DNA of 33,095 nt from Dehalococcoidales bacterium (GCA_035529395.1 DATKWT010000040.1:1-33095), one strand, 5' to 3'. Shown: positions 16,259 to 24,952, numbered from the stretch's first letter. Notes: generated from the sequence alone by a model not told the origin. Translations and numbers: made by a program.

Positions 16259-18099
16259 TCCGTTTCTCCGGTCACAGTCCCCGTCTGCGGGGCAGTCCCC
16301 GTCTGCGGGGCTATAGCCTTCTGTGGGCATACCTGCTGGCAGATAGTGCAAATATCACCGACACACAGGGTGGCATCAATGTATACCTTGTCGTCTGCGG
16401 TCTGGATGGCCGGACAGCCAATCAGGAGACACACATCACAACGATTGCACTTCTCGGCATCGACCACCCTGGGTTCACCGCGCCGCGGTGCCCCCACAGC
16501 GCAGGCACCACGTACGATAATGACGGCAAGCTCCGGACTGGCCAGAGCACTCCTGGCTGCGGCCCGCAGATCCTTCATGTCAAAGGCATTAACCACCTGA
16601 ACATCACTGACGCCCACGCCACGCACCACATTCTCCAGTTCCACTTTAGCGGTCGTCTTACCCTGCGCGGAAACGCCGGTACCGGGATGTTCCTGGTGCC
16701 CCGTCATCGCCGTGGTCCCGTTGTCCAGGATAACCACGGTAATCTTGCCTTCGTTATAAACGGCGTCCACCAGCGGCGTAATACCGGAATGCAGGAAGGT
16801 GGAGTCGCCAATGACGGCCACTATATTGGTATCGATTCCGGCCTTCTCCATGCCCAGTGCCTGCCCGATGCTGGCACCCATGCAGGCCGTGGTATCCATA
16901 GCATTAAGCGGTGGGTAGGTCGCCAGCGTGTAGCATCCGATGTCGCCGGTGATAATCAGGTTGGACTTCTTGGCAGGTTTATCCCCCGAACCGGGCGGCT
17001 TCAGCCGCTGCCCCATGCTGGCGAGTACGAAAAACATGCCGGTATGCGGACAGCCGGGGCAGAGAAGCGGAGGCCTTTTCGGAAGGTCGGCGACTGCCGT
17101 TATCTCGGTTGGTACGGAGGCTTCGGTAAGAATCCCGGCATCGACGGCACCCCTGGCAACTACGTCCGAACTCAACTCTCCCACCAGTGGAATGAAGTCC
17201 TTTCCACTGACTTCCACGCCCATTGAGCGGATGTTCTCCTCCAGGAACGGGTCAAGCTCTTCGATAACAACCAGTCGGTCCACCTGTGCAGCAAAGCGGC
17301 GTATCAACTCCCGAGGCAGAGGATGCGTTATGCCCAGCTTGAGAAAGGAGGCGGCGGGGAAGACTTCGCGGGCATATTGGTAGGCGACCCCGCTGGTGAT
17401 AACACCGAGGTTACGTTCACCCGACTCTACCCGGTTCAGGGGAGAGGTCTCGGCAAACCCGGCCAGCTTGACTATGCGCTCCTCGACCAGCGGATGACGG
17501 AAGCGAGCATTAACCGGTAGCATTACGTACTTGGAGACATTGCGCGGAAAACCCACCTCACCTGTCGGTACCGGTCTACTCCGGCTAAGGTCCACCACGG
17601 ACTTGGAGTGAGAGATGCGGGTGGTGGTGCGTACCATCACGAGGGTATCGAACTGTTCGCTGATATCGAAAGCGATGGCCATCATGTCATAGGCTTCCTG
17701 GCTATCGCTCGGTTCGAGCACGGGCACCTTGGCCAGCCTGGCGTAGTGGCGGTTGTCCTGTTCACTCTGGGAACTGTGCGTCCCCGGGTCATCGGCGCAA
17801 ATGAGGACCAGCCCGCCACTGACCCCGGTAATGGAAGCCGCCATGAAGGGGTCGGCAGCTACGTTAAGGCCGACGTGCTTCATGGATACTACCGAACGGA
17901 CACCTGCGTAGCACGCTCCGAGGGCCACCTCCATGGCGACCTTCTCATTGGTTGACCACTCGGCGTAAATATCGTCAAAGCGGGCAATGGACTCAAGTAT
18001 TTCAGTGCTGGGGGTTCCCGGATAGGCAGTGGCTACTCGGGCACCGGCATGGTAGGCTCCCCAGGCAAGGGCTTCATTTCCAGAGAGCAGTCTCTTCAT
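16255..18099 (-). CDS. iorA: Indolepyruvate ferredoxin oxidoreductase alpha subunit
   Basis: 614 residues, normal for IorA. The N-terminal domain starts MKRLLSGNEALAWGAYHAGA, TAYPGTPSTEILE. The thiamine-diphosphate domain has GDIGCYTLATYPPLNAMDTT and VIGDSTFLHSG, then ILDNGTTAMTGHQEHPGTG. The C-terminus has two 4Fe-4S motifs: CNRCDVCLLIGCP and CVGDICTICQQVCP. It forms the catalytic core with IorB, passing electrons to ferredoxin. The ATG at 18099 has no ribosome site and sits only nine bases after a consensus -10, so the transcript is probably leaderless. The tail beyond the clusters is extended by a tandem 18-base duplication (APQTGT twice). Confidence 0.93.
   Translation of the reverse strand: MKRLLSGNEALAWGAYHAGARVATAYPGTPSTEILESIARFDDIYAEWSTNEKVAMEVALGACYAGVRSVVSMKHVGLNVAADPFMAASITGVSGGLVLICADDPGTHSSQSEQDNRHYARLAKVPVLEPSDSQEAYDMMAIAFDISEQFDTLVMVRTTTRISHSKSVVDLSRSRPVPTGEVGFPRNVSKYVMLPVNARFRHPLVEERIVKLAGFAETSPLNRVESGERNLGVITSGVAYQYAREVFPAASFLKLGITHPLPRELIRRFAAQVDRLVVIEELDPFLEENIRSMGVEVSGKDFIPLVGELSSDVVARGAVDAGILTEASVPTEITAVADLPKRPPLLCPGCPHTGMFFVLASMGQRLKPPGSGDKPAKKSNLIITGDIGCYTLATYPPLNAMDTTACMGASIGQALGMEKAGIDTNIVAVIGDSTFLHSGITPLVDAVYNEGKITVVILDNGTTAMTGHQEHPGTGVSAQGKTTAKVELENVVRGVGVSDVQVVNAFDMKDLRAAARSALASPELAVIIVRGACAVGAPRRGEPRVVDAEKCNRCDVCLLIGCPAIQTADDKVYIDATLCVGDICTICQQVCPQKAIAPQTGTAPQTGTVTGETE
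16276..16311. repeat. 18-base tandem duplication at the 3' end of iorA
   Basis: Two perfect copies of AGTCCCCGTCTGCGGGGC (16276-16293, 16294-16311). Each holds a CCCCG/CGGGG hairpin. In frame it encodes APQTGT twice at the IorA C-terminus; it ends 18 bases before the iorB start. Confidence 0.85.
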
Positions 18100-18108
18100 T
18101 TTCAGGAT

Positions 18109-18136
18109 ATTATACCACAACCAGCCCGCAGGTCAC
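18109..18136 (-). promoter_or_regulatory. Promoter of the iorAB operon, likely leaderless
   Basis: Minus strand: -10 TATAAT (18109-18114), preceded by TGG (extended -10), and GTGACC (18131-18136) 16 bases further up. Transcription would start near 18102, about three bases before the iorA ATG. Confidence 0.65.
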
Positions 18137-18155
18137 ACGAGACAACCTGAAGGGT

Positions 18156-18226
18156 TCTACACTAAGCTGGGGTGCTCTGCTTTGTCCATGCTCCCTTCTT
18201 TAAATAAGGCAGTAGCGTAGAGGATA
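18156..18226 (+). repeat. Dispersed foldable repeat, copy 1
   Basis: About 70 bases ending TAAATAAGGCAGTAGCGTAG then AGGATA. The left end CTACACTA is the near-complement of the right end TAGTGTAG as found in copy 2, so the element is an imperfect inverted repeat. Same orientation as copies 2 and 3. Confidence 0.65.
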
Positions 18227-18286
18227 CGCAATGGATTTGCTGGTCGCAGTTGATTCAAGCGGTATGTCTTCCATTCGGAGGTTGTT

Positions 18287-18682
18287 CTATCTCTTTAAGA
18301 AAAACCCAACCAAGCAGAAGACTGGGACGCTCAGGAAGAACACTCCAAATAGTAGATTAGTATTGGAATTCAATGGCTCTGCAACAACTACTGTAATTAC
18401 TGCTCCAAAGATGCTGCCGAGAATACCAAGCAGTAAAGAGCCTTGTTGGTGGAGAATCTTTCTAATTGAGATAATACCAACTATTATTCCAGTAGGGTAA
18501 CCTACTAATATCCCACCAAGAGCGAGACCAAGTGCTCCGAATCCAAATGAGTCACCTCCCAGGACTTTGCCACCTATAAGAGCACCTACTAACCCAAATA
18601 CGATACCGATAATTCCCAAACCGATAGTCATAAGAAGAAACTTGAATATTCTCCCCGCTACGAATGATGATTGCTGAGACAT
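18287..18682 (-). CDS. Glycine-rich small membrane protein
   Basis: 131 residues, almost all hydrophobic with many Gly. Four membrane segments are plausible: about 13-37 (FKFLLMTIGLGIIGIVFGLV), 46-70, 80-101 and 107-128. The start MSQQSSFVAGRIF is polar; the end VGFFLKR is basic. A TATAAT lies at 18722-18727 and AGGAT seven bases before the ATG at 18682, so expression is likely. Domain family not recognised; it resembles small channel- or anchor-like proteins in general form only. It sits between repeat copies 1 and 2 and faces the chagasin gene in the opposite direction. Confidence 0.65.
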   Translation of the reverse strand: MSQQSSFVAGRIFKFLLMTIGLGIIGIVFGLVGALIGGKVLGGDSFGFGALGLALGGILVGYPTGIIVGIISIRKILHQQGSLLLGILGSIFGAVITVVVAEPLNSNTNLLFGVFFLSVPVFCLVGFFLKR

Positions 18683-18799
18683 ACTTTTATCCTAAAGCTC
18701 CTGTTTCTCGCTATCTTGACTATTATACCCTATGAAACGATATGCTACCTTACATAGCTTCAAAATATCCGCCAACCTCACTGACCTGGTACAGATTTT

Positions 18800-18866
18800 A
18801 TGCGGGGTGCTCCCCTTGCTCTATCGTCCACCCTCCCCTCTTCAAATGAGGCAGTAGTGTAGAGGA
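18800..18866 (+). repeat. Dispersed foldable repeat, copy 2
   Basis: Contains GTCCACCCTCCCCTCTTCAA then ATGAGGCAGTAGTGTAGAGGA; the last 35 bases match copy 3 closely and copy 1 with about six changes. CCTC/GAGG and CCTCT/AGAGG pairings can form inside it. Confidence 0.65.
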
Positions 18867-18921
18867 CAATTTACAATTCATGTTTTGTGCGGTCAAAGAG
18901 ATATTCAGGTTCTACCCTTGA

Positions 18922-18950
18922 TTGACATTTCCGTAGGTCAGAACTACCAT
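18922..18950 (+). promoter_or_regulatory. Promoter of the chagasin-type gene
   Basis: TTGACA (18922-18927), 17-base gap, TACCAT (18945-18950, four of six matches). About 55 bases of leader to the ATG at 19010. Confidence 0.5.
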
Positions 18951-19009
18951 TATGCTTATCAAACAGGATTTTTCGTTATAGAGGGTTTCGTTTGTAAGGA
19001 GGAACAATA

Positions 19010-19441
19010 ATGAAACACAAAATCATGCTAATACCTATGATACTAGTCGCCCTGCTAGCACTATCATCATGCATTGTCACGTCAAGTTTAACCAATGTAG
19101 AGATTTCGTGTGACGAATTTGCTGAGAATCCTCATAGCATGAGGAACGAATTTCAGGTAGAGATTGGCGATAAAATTACAGTGAAGCTATGCTCAAACCC
19201 AACGACAGGTTTTCAATGGGATTATGAAACGACCATAGAAAATGTGTTAAAAGAAGAAGACCATGACTTTGAAGAGCCTAAAGATAAGGGTCTTGTAGGA
19301 GCCGCTGGTATAGAAGTTTGGACTTTTGAAGCGGTTGAAAAGGGGACAACTGAAGTGCGAATGGAATACAGCCAGCCGTGGGGAGGTGGCTTGAAGGCAG
19401 AATGGACGTACACTGTGACGGTCACGGTTGATCAGGGTTAA
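19010..19441 (+). CDS. Chagasin-type (I42) cysteine protease inhibitor lipoprotein
   Basis: 143 residues. A lipoprotein signal has lipobox LSSC with Cys21. The mature domain shows the three chagasin loops: NPTTGFQW near residues 64-71, the GLVGAAGIEVWTFEA region (usually GxGGxxxW), and YSQPWGGG (usually YxRPW) near 120-127. Members inhibit papain-like cysteine proteases by inserting these loops in the active site. An AAGGAGG ribosome site lies eight bases before the ATG. Anchored outside the cell it may protect surface proteins from its own or foreign proteases. It lies alone between repeat copies 2 and 3, on the strand opposite to its neighbours. Confidence 0.88.
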   Translation: MKHKIMLIPMILVALLALSSCIVTSSLTNVEISCDEFAENPHSMRNEFQVEIGDKITVKLCSNPTTGFQWDYETTIENVLKEEDHDFEEPKDKGLVGAAGIEVWTFEAVEKGTTEVRMEYSQPWGGGLKAEWTYTVTVTVDQG

Positions 19442-19458
19442 TCAATAGAAGAATGTCA

Positions 19459-19524
19459 CTCTACTGTGGTGCGGGTTTTCGCTTGTCCACCCCCTCTTCA
19501 AATGAGGCAGTAGTATAAAGGATA
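19459..19524 (+). repeat. Dispersed foldable repeat, copy 3
   Basis: Begins 18 bases after the chagasin-type stop. Contains CTTGTCCACCCCCTCTTCAA then ATGAGGCAGTAGTATAAAGG. Shares about 34 of its last 40 bases with copy 2. Confidence 0.65.
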
Positions 19525-20087
19525 CCCTACGAAGCAACCCCCTGATTCAAGGAATAGAAATATTCTATACTTGTGTATTAACGTGTTCATATAATACTGT
19601 CAAAGTAGCTCATCCGGAATGGTTTGCATTCTTTCTAACTGGCAAAGGAGGACTTGCGACAGTGGATTCTGGTTATATGAAAGGATGGTTATTGTGACTG
19701 GCTGCAGGTATGGGTATTGGCATATCTATTGAATCCATCTGTCTATTCTTGATTGCGACTCCATTTCCTACCTCCTTATTATCTAAGCAGGGATGTGTCA
19801 TGCCTGGAGGGCCGACCAAGTAGGGATATCTGTGCTGATGTGGTTGCCGGGAGGGGGGAAGTATCCTCGAAGCAATTCGAGGGCTTCCTGCGGATTTCGG
19901 TCAAATCGGCCACCCCCTGGTGTCTTGGGGATGGTGGAACAGCGCCGAGTTAAAAGTCAGTTTAGCTCAACTTAACGTCATCTGCTAGGTCAGGTTGAAC
20001 AAACCGATGAATTGTGTGATGAGGCTGTATTCTGCCGCAAAATGCAGCCTGCCCAAGAAGCGTTGAACAGTAGACAGCCGGTGTGGG
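19525..20087. other. Gene-free stretch with one hairpin
   Basis: No credible gene seen on either strand. A hairpin at 20022-20031 / 20041-20050 (AGGCTGTATT with AATGCAGCCT, one G-T pair) lies 40 bases past the end of the nitronate monooxygenase-like gene and may mark its mRNA end, though it lacks a T-run. Confidence 0.5.
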
Positions 20088-21167
20088 TCAGACGGGTAGC
20101 CTGTTCTGTGCCATTTCTCCGGTTGCTTCCAGCACCTTCTCTGCTTCAACCACAATCCGCTCAACCAACTCCTGACAACCAGGTATATCAGTTATGCCAC
20201 CGATAACCTGACCTATGTCAAAAGTACCAGCCGATTCATCGCCGTCGAATAACACTTTCTCTACTCTGGCGGTACTGGCCGCATAGCGGAGTTGCTGCCA
20301 CATACTCACTCCCCCCTCACCCTTTCTGGAGCTCAGGCCACTACGAATGAGTTCCCACCACGAAATGCCCAGTAGTCGCTTCGTTTCAACGGCACCTGTG
20401 ATAGACCCCACTACTGGGAACCTCTTCTTCATGGCATCTTCAGCCTGTTTGTTCCGATACACCCTGGCATTGACCGCCGGGTCGCCAACATCCATATATA
20501 CCGTATCTTGCTCGGTGGACTGCAGAATCTTCTGTTTCCAATGTTCGCTTAGAGGACATTCCTGGGTTACGGCAAACCTGGTACCCATCGTCACTCCCGA
20601 AGCTCCCAGGGCTAGGGCTGCTGCCAATCCTCTACCATCGTAGAAACCACCGGCCGCAATGACAGGGACCTTGACAGTACTGGCAACCATGGGTATCAGT
20701 ACCATTGAGGTAGCGAAGCCCCCATGTGCCGCCGCTTCGTGACCGGTAATGTTGACGATGTCAACTCCGAGTTGCTCAGCTCGGGCTGCATGTCTCACCA
20801 GGGCCACGGTGGCCATGACTTTGCCGCCGTAGTTGTGGACTGCTTCGACCAGAGGGACAATATCGGGGGGTCTTCCCAACGTGTAATTGACGACAGGAAC
20901 CTTCTCTTCTATAACGACTGCTAGGTTCGCCTTAGCCGTGGGAGACAGGAGTATTTGGTTAATCGCAAAGGGCTTGCCATCAGTGATATCCCTAATTGCC
21001 CTGATATCACTTCGCAGACTCTCTGGCGTGTGGCTGGAGATAGCCAGGTTGCCCAAACCGCCAGCATTGCTGACAGCCGAGACAATCTTTGGCTGAGTAA
21101 GCCAGTTCATTCCAGCTAGCATGATGGGGTGCCTTATCCCAAGTAGCTCTGTCATCCTGGTTTTCAT
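20088..21167 (-). CDS. Nitronate monooxygenase / 2-nitropropane dioxygenase-like flavoprotein
   Basis: 359 residues, FMN-binding TIM barrel. It opens MKTRMTELLGIRHPIMLAGM and has SAVSNAGGLGNLA, the active-site loop NITGHEAAAHGG (His as in class members), then VIAAGGFYDGRGLAAALALG and GVTMGTRFAVTQE for phosphate binding. Family members oxidise alkyl nitronates; several relatives are enoyl reductases (FabK) or of unknown substrate, so the exact reaction is open. GGAGG seven bases before the ATG at 21167 supports the start. It has its own strong promoter and no close operon partners. Confidence 0.88.
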   Translation of the reverse strand: MKTRMTELLGIRHPIMLAGMNWLTQPKIVSAVSNAGGLGNLAISSHTPESLRSDIRAIRDITDGKPFAINQILLSPTAKANLAVVIEEKVPVVNYTLGRPPDIVPLVEAVHNYGGKVMATVALVRHAARAEQLGVDIVNITGHEAAAHGGFATSMVLIPMVASTVKVPVIAAGGFYDGRGLAAALALGASGVTMGTRFAVTQECPLSEHWKQKILQSTEQDTVYMDVGDPAVNARVYRNKQAEDAMKKRFPVVGSITGAVETKRLLGISWWELIRSGLSSRKGEGGVSMWQQLRYAASTARVEKVLFDGDESAGTFDIGQVIGGITDIPGCQELVERIVVEAEKVLEATGEMAQNRLPV

Positions 21168-21280
21168 TAGCAGCCTCCGCTTTCCATGAAATTACCTGTA
21201 CTCCTGATCGACCAACCGTCACTTGGTTCGAGGTCAATCATCTCGGCTTGTGATGAGTGAATGCTGGTAAGCTGTTGCCA

Positions 21281-21309
21281 ATGATATAAGCATTGCAGAT
21301 GATTGTCAA
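21281..21309 (-). promoter_or_regulatory. Sigma-70 promoter of the nitronate monooxygenase-like gene
   Basis: Minus strand TTGACA (21304-21309), 17-base gap, TATCAT (21281-21286). Leader about 105 nt. Confidence 0.7.
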
Positions 21310-21820
21310 CCTCGCTGAGCCGAGGCCACACCGTAGCCAGGGTCAGACAACAGAGCCAAACTTAAGCACCTGATACGTCGGCTCAGGTGGTGATGACTAT
21401 CACTACCACAGAATGGAACCATTCTCAAGGCACACATTATGGCTTTCTGTGCAATGGCCATTCCACCGGCGTACCGCGCTTCCTGGTGTTCCATTGCGCC
21501 TGGGCACGCCGGATTCCTTGACACTCGGCAGTTCATAGACCCTTTTGACCTGCACGGCTTTCTTGATGCACAAGACGGCTTCAAACTGAGAGTTGATAGG
21601 AAGGGTAACCCCCTGTTGAGACACTTCGGTCAAATATATGATAGGTCACGATCAATCCCATATGATCACACGACCCATGTTGTCAGAATGTTACCTATAA
21701 CGGATAGGGCTACGCCCACCAGGACGTCTTGCGACTGGGGGTCTTCTCCACAGTAGCATTATCCTTGTTTGCGGTTTGGTGGTGAAACCGTTCTTGGACA
21801 AGAGCGCTATCCCATGCTGA
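21310..21820. other. Gene-free stretch downstream of the sulfatase
   Basis: No supported gene. A short minus-strand run at 21508-21558 reads AVQVKRVYELPSVKESG, like the start of DUF488 proteins, but similarity ends at once. No terminator with a clear T-run was found. Confidence 0.4.
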
Positions 21821-24097
21821 CTACTGCCGGCCCATTTCCGTTTGAGTTTCGGCTTCTCGGTATTCCTGCTCAGATTCCCTCGGGATTCTTCTTGGCACAT
21901 CGAAGACCACCTTGTCGATCTTGCCGGTAAATGGAAACTCCCCATCATAGTCCTCTGTGACAGGGGAAAGGGCATCCCGTCCGATATCCATGCCGGCCGC
22001 CGAGATGATCCGCAGTACCCTGGGGAAGGATACGGTTCCGGAATCCTCTCCGTTGATGAGCACCGTAGCCCGGCCCTCCTGGTCGATTCGCTCAAAGCGG
22101 ACGCCCAGGATAGATTTACCCACGGGCACACCTGCCTCGGATGTCACCCGATAGTGAGTGGAAAAGAGGTTGTAATCAAAGATCAGCCGGTTATCCTTGA
22201 TATAGACGCTCAATCCGCTGGTGTTTGTCCCTCTGGCGACCAGTACACCTTCGGTCTTGTCATCGGGTCGATCAACGTCAACCGTGAGGGTCCAGGAGCG
22301 GTTTCCGATTACCGGAGAGGTCTCGGTTGTCATATGGGATACCGGAGGATAGTAGACATACCGCCTGCGTGCAGAAGGGGTGTGCTGCCTTCTGGCGGTT
22401 GTGAAAAGCTGGTTGAGCCGATCATCTAGGGGGAGAACGCCATACTTACCGGCCTCGGTCCACCACCGTTCGATCATCGCTCTCAGTTTTTCAGGATGCG
22501 ATTGAGCGAGATTGTGACATTCCGAGAAGTCCTCTTCGAGATCATAAAGCTCCCACTCGTCCCTTTCGAAGTCCGTGCCGGGCTCATGATAGGCTACCGC
22601 TTTCCAGCCATCGCAGTAGAGACCCCGGTTACCGGCCATCTCGAAATACTGGACGTGCTTGTGACTCGGTTCGGCGGCATTTTCCGGCTTAAAGGTGTAT
22701 GTCATGCTCACGCCTTCGATTGGCTTTTGGGGGATGTCGTGGTAAACCTCGGGTGCTTCCATACCAAGGACGTCCAACACGGTAGGAACGATATCGATAA
22801 CATGATGAAACTGTCTGCGGATGCTATCTTGCTCCTTGATCCCCTTGGGCCAATGGACAATGAGTGGGTCCCTGATGCCACCACCATGGGTGAAGCGCTT
22901 ATAGCGCTTAAGGGGCGTATTCCCTGCTTGAGCCCACCCCATGGGGTAGTTGTTGTTGCTCTTCGGTCCGCCGATTTCATCGATACGGGCAAAGCTGTCC
23001 TTGAAGCTCTCCGGGATGAGATTGAAACCCTTCATGGTGTCCATCACACCGATCGGCCCACCCTCCATGCTTGCGCCGTTGTCTGCAAGCAGAAAGATCA
23101 GGGTATTATCGAGTTCTCCGATATCACCGAGGAAATCGATAAACCGACCCACATGATGGTCTGTGTGGTCCAGCATCCCTGCAAACGCCTCCTGGTAGCG
23201 TACAAAGAGTCGCTTTTCATCATCGCTCAGGTCATCCCAGGGACGTACCCCTTCATTGGGTGGCGCCAGATCCGTGTTCTCAGGCACTATGCCAGACGCT
23301 TTCTGGCGCTGGAGGTATTCCTCCCGCATCGCGTCCCAGCCCCGGTCAAATCGACCCTTATACTTCTCTATATACTCTTTGGGCGCATGATGTGGTGCGT
23401 GGGTGGAGCCGAAACACATGTATAAGAAAAAGGGCTTCTCCGGTACAGTTGATTTTTGGTCTCCAACAAACCGTATTGACATATCCACGATGTCTTCGGT
23501 CAGATGATATCCTTCGTCGGGCCTTCGTGGCGGATCCACGGGATGGTTGTCACAAAAAAGCTCAGGGTAGAACTGGTGGGTCTCGCCCTGCAGGAATCCA
23601 TAGTAGCGATCAAATCCCCTCTGCAGAGGCCAGTTGTCGAAGGGACCCGCTACGGACGTTTCGTCCATGGGTGTGAGATGCCACTTTCCTGTAGCGAAGG
23701 TACTGTATCCCTTGGCGCGGAGGATTTCCGCTATGGTAGCAGCGCTGGAGTCGATGCGTCCACGACAGTTGGGAAATCCCGTATTCCAGTTCGACAGCCC
23801 CCGCATCCCCACTGAATGATGGTTCCGACCGGTAAGGAGACAGGCACGGGTGGGGGAGCAGAGCGCGGTGGTATGGAAATTACTGTAACGGATCCCACCG
23901 GTGGCTAGTCTGTCAAAGTTCGGTGTATCGATGTTGGAGCCGTAGCAACCAAAGTGAGCGAAACCCGTATCGTCGAGAAGGATAAAGACAACGTTGGGGC
24001 TTCCTTCCGGGGGAGTAGGAGGATCTGTCCACTCAGGTACCGATTCACTTAATGTGCGACCGACGACACCACCGAAGTTGATATCGCTTGATGACAT
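21821..24097 (-). CDS. Arylsulfatase-type (S1 family) sulfatase with C-terminal extension
   Basis: 758 residues from the ATG at 24097 (AGGAG six bases upstream; an ATG at 24103 touches the ribosome site). It begins with the metal-binding FILLDDTGFAHFGCYGS. The core LCSPTRACLLTGRNHH is the sulfatase signature, with Cys80 to be converted to formylglycine. GKWHL, THAPHHAP and LADNGAS complete the active site. It hydrolyses sulfate esters. After the catalytic domain (about 520 residues) a further 200 form a beta-sandwich-like extension. No signal peptide is visible, so it appears cytoplasmic. No maturase gene lies nearby; the Cys-type signature needs one from elsewhere in the genome. Confidence 0.93.
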   Translation of the reverse strand: MSSSDINFGGVVGRTLSESVPEWTDPPTPPEGSPNVVFILLDDTGFAHFGCYGSNIDTPNFDRLATGGIRYSNFHTTALCSPTRACLLTGRNHHSVGMRGLSNWNTGFPNCRGRIDSSAATIAEILRAKGYSTFATGKWHLTPMDETSVAGPFDNWPLQRGFDRYYGFLQGETHQFYPELFCDNHPVDPPRRPDEGYHLTEDIVDMSIRFVGDQKSTVPEKPFFLYMCFGSTHAPHHAPKEYIEKYKGRFDRGWDAMREEYLQRQKASGIVPENTDLAPPNEGVRPWDDLSDDEKRLFVRYQEAFAGMLDHTDHHVGRFIDFLGDIGELDNTLIFLLADNGASMEGGPIGVMDTMKGFNLIPESFKDSFARIDEIGGPKSNNNYPMGWAQAGNTPLKRYKRFTHGGGIRDPLIVHWPKGIKEQDSIRRQFHHVIDIVPTVLDVLGMEAPEVYHDIPQKPIEGVSMTYTFKPENAAEPSHKHVQYFEMAGNRGLYCDGWKAVAYHEPGTDFERDEWELYDLEEDFSECHNLAQSHPEKLRAMIERWWTEAGKYGVLPLDDRLNQLFTTARRQHTPSARRRYVYYPPVSHMTTETSPVIGNRSWTLTVDVDRPDDKTEGVLVARGTNTSGLSVYIKDNRLIFDYNLFSTHYRVTSEAGVPVGKSILGVRFERIDQEGRATVLINGEDSGTVSFPRVLRIISAAGMDIGRDALSPVTEDYDGEFPFTGKIDKVVFDVPRRIPRESEQEYREAETQTEMGRQ

Positions 24098-24131
24098 GAT
24101 CATCTCCTTTCAGCTGGGATTTCCTATTTCA

Positions 24132-24166
24132 ACTGACGATGAGGAGCCATGCTCCTCATCGTCAGT
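24132..24166. repeat. Perfect 16-bp hairpin in the sulfatase leader
   Basis: ACTGACGATGAGGAGC (24132-24147), loop CAT, then its exact complement (24151-24166). It lies in the predicted leader, some 20 bases before the ribosome site. No T-run follows, so it is not a standard terminator; it may be an operator or an mRNA stabiliser. Confidence 0.75.
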
Positions 24167-24249
24167 GGCAGCCCAGTGTCACGGGAACTGCTGAAGAACA
24201 CGCCGTACGGCCTGGCAAGTCGAACGCCCCGTGCTGAATTGTTGCCCAC

Positions 24250-24278
24250 AGTCTAAGGGTAGACTGAAAGGATGTCAA
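24250..24278 (-). promoter_or_regulatory. Promoter of the sulfatase gene with overlapping inverted repeat
   Basis: Minus strand TTGACA (24273-24278), 17-base gap, TAGACT (24250-24255). A CAGTCTA/TAGACTG inverted repeat (24249-24266) covers the -10, a usual place for a repressor. Leader about 145 nt. Confidence 0.6.
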
Positions 24279-24526
24279 GCTGTGCGAGGTCTTACTGTAG
24301 ATGTAGAAAGTTGCCACATGGCGAAACAAACAAAGGAACGATTCCCGGATTGCACAAAATGAACTTTTGTGTCCTAAGGGTGGTCATTCGTCTGGTACTA
24401 GCGAATGGCCGGTCAACATCAACAGGCTCCTCGGGTGGCATCGACACGAGCATTATTACCGCCGTGGCCGCGGCAGCCTCCGTGCCAGAGATTACCGAGT
24501 CTCGATCTAAGGTGAGTGCACTCAGT

Positions 24527-24952
24527 CTATACGACGGACCCCACTACATGGTGAGTCCTGGCGTCCACGTGGAACGCCTTTGACTGGGGATCGACGTAGT
24601 AGAGCCAGATTGTCTTGCCTACCACGCGTTGTGGTCTCCCACTTAGCTTGAAACCCGAACCGAAGGACCCAGGCTTGATGGATTTCCATCTGGACGGGTC
24701 ACTCTCATATTTCACAACGACAACCCCCAAGAATTGCCCGGGAAGCGGCCCTTTTCTTTTCTCGCTTCGCGCGCAGTAATTGCGAGCCGCCTGCAGGGCG
24801 CTCCGCTCGTTGTCGTATAGGTCCAAGACATGGTCCTTCGCGGCGCCCTCGTTGGGCTGGCCCAGATTTGGGTGAGTGACGATCCGAGTTCCATCGAAGC
24901 GTTTGACCAGCCTCAACTGGAAATGCATGTTTGGCGGCAATGTCTTTGCCAT
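24527..24952 (-). CDS. Hypothetical small basic protein
   Basis: 141 residues, not recognised. It is rich in Lys, Arg and Val with no membrane segment or signal peptide. It reads as a compact soluble domain (MHFQLRLVKRFDGTRIVTHP, later KTIWLYYVDPQSKAFHVDAR). An AGGCGG lies five bases before the ATG at 24952. It is not overlapped by any better candidate and stands alone between the sulfatase promoter region and the P-loop kinase. It could be a real orphan gene or a chance frame; amino-acid use is natural and favours a gene. Confidence 0.5.
   Translation of the reverse strand: MAKTLPPNMHFQLRLVKRFDGTRIVTHPNLGQPNEGAAKDHVLDLYDNERSALQAARNYCARSEKRKGPLPGQFLGVVVVKYESDPSRWKSIKPGSFGSGFKLSGRPQRVVGKTIWLYYVDPQSKAFHVDARTHHVVGSVV

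Noticed and set aside
18156-19524. Integron gene-cassette array
   Set aside because: The repeats lack GTTRRRY-type core sites, no integrase gene is visible and the two genes face opposite ways.
21508-21558. DUF488 gene fragment
   Set aside because: Fifteen similar residues are too few, and the next part of the family pattern is absent in all frames.
22496-23425. 309-codon open frame on the plus strand inside the sulfatase gene
   Set aside because: It is antisense to a clearly coding sulfatase frame and its translation has no recognisable pattern.
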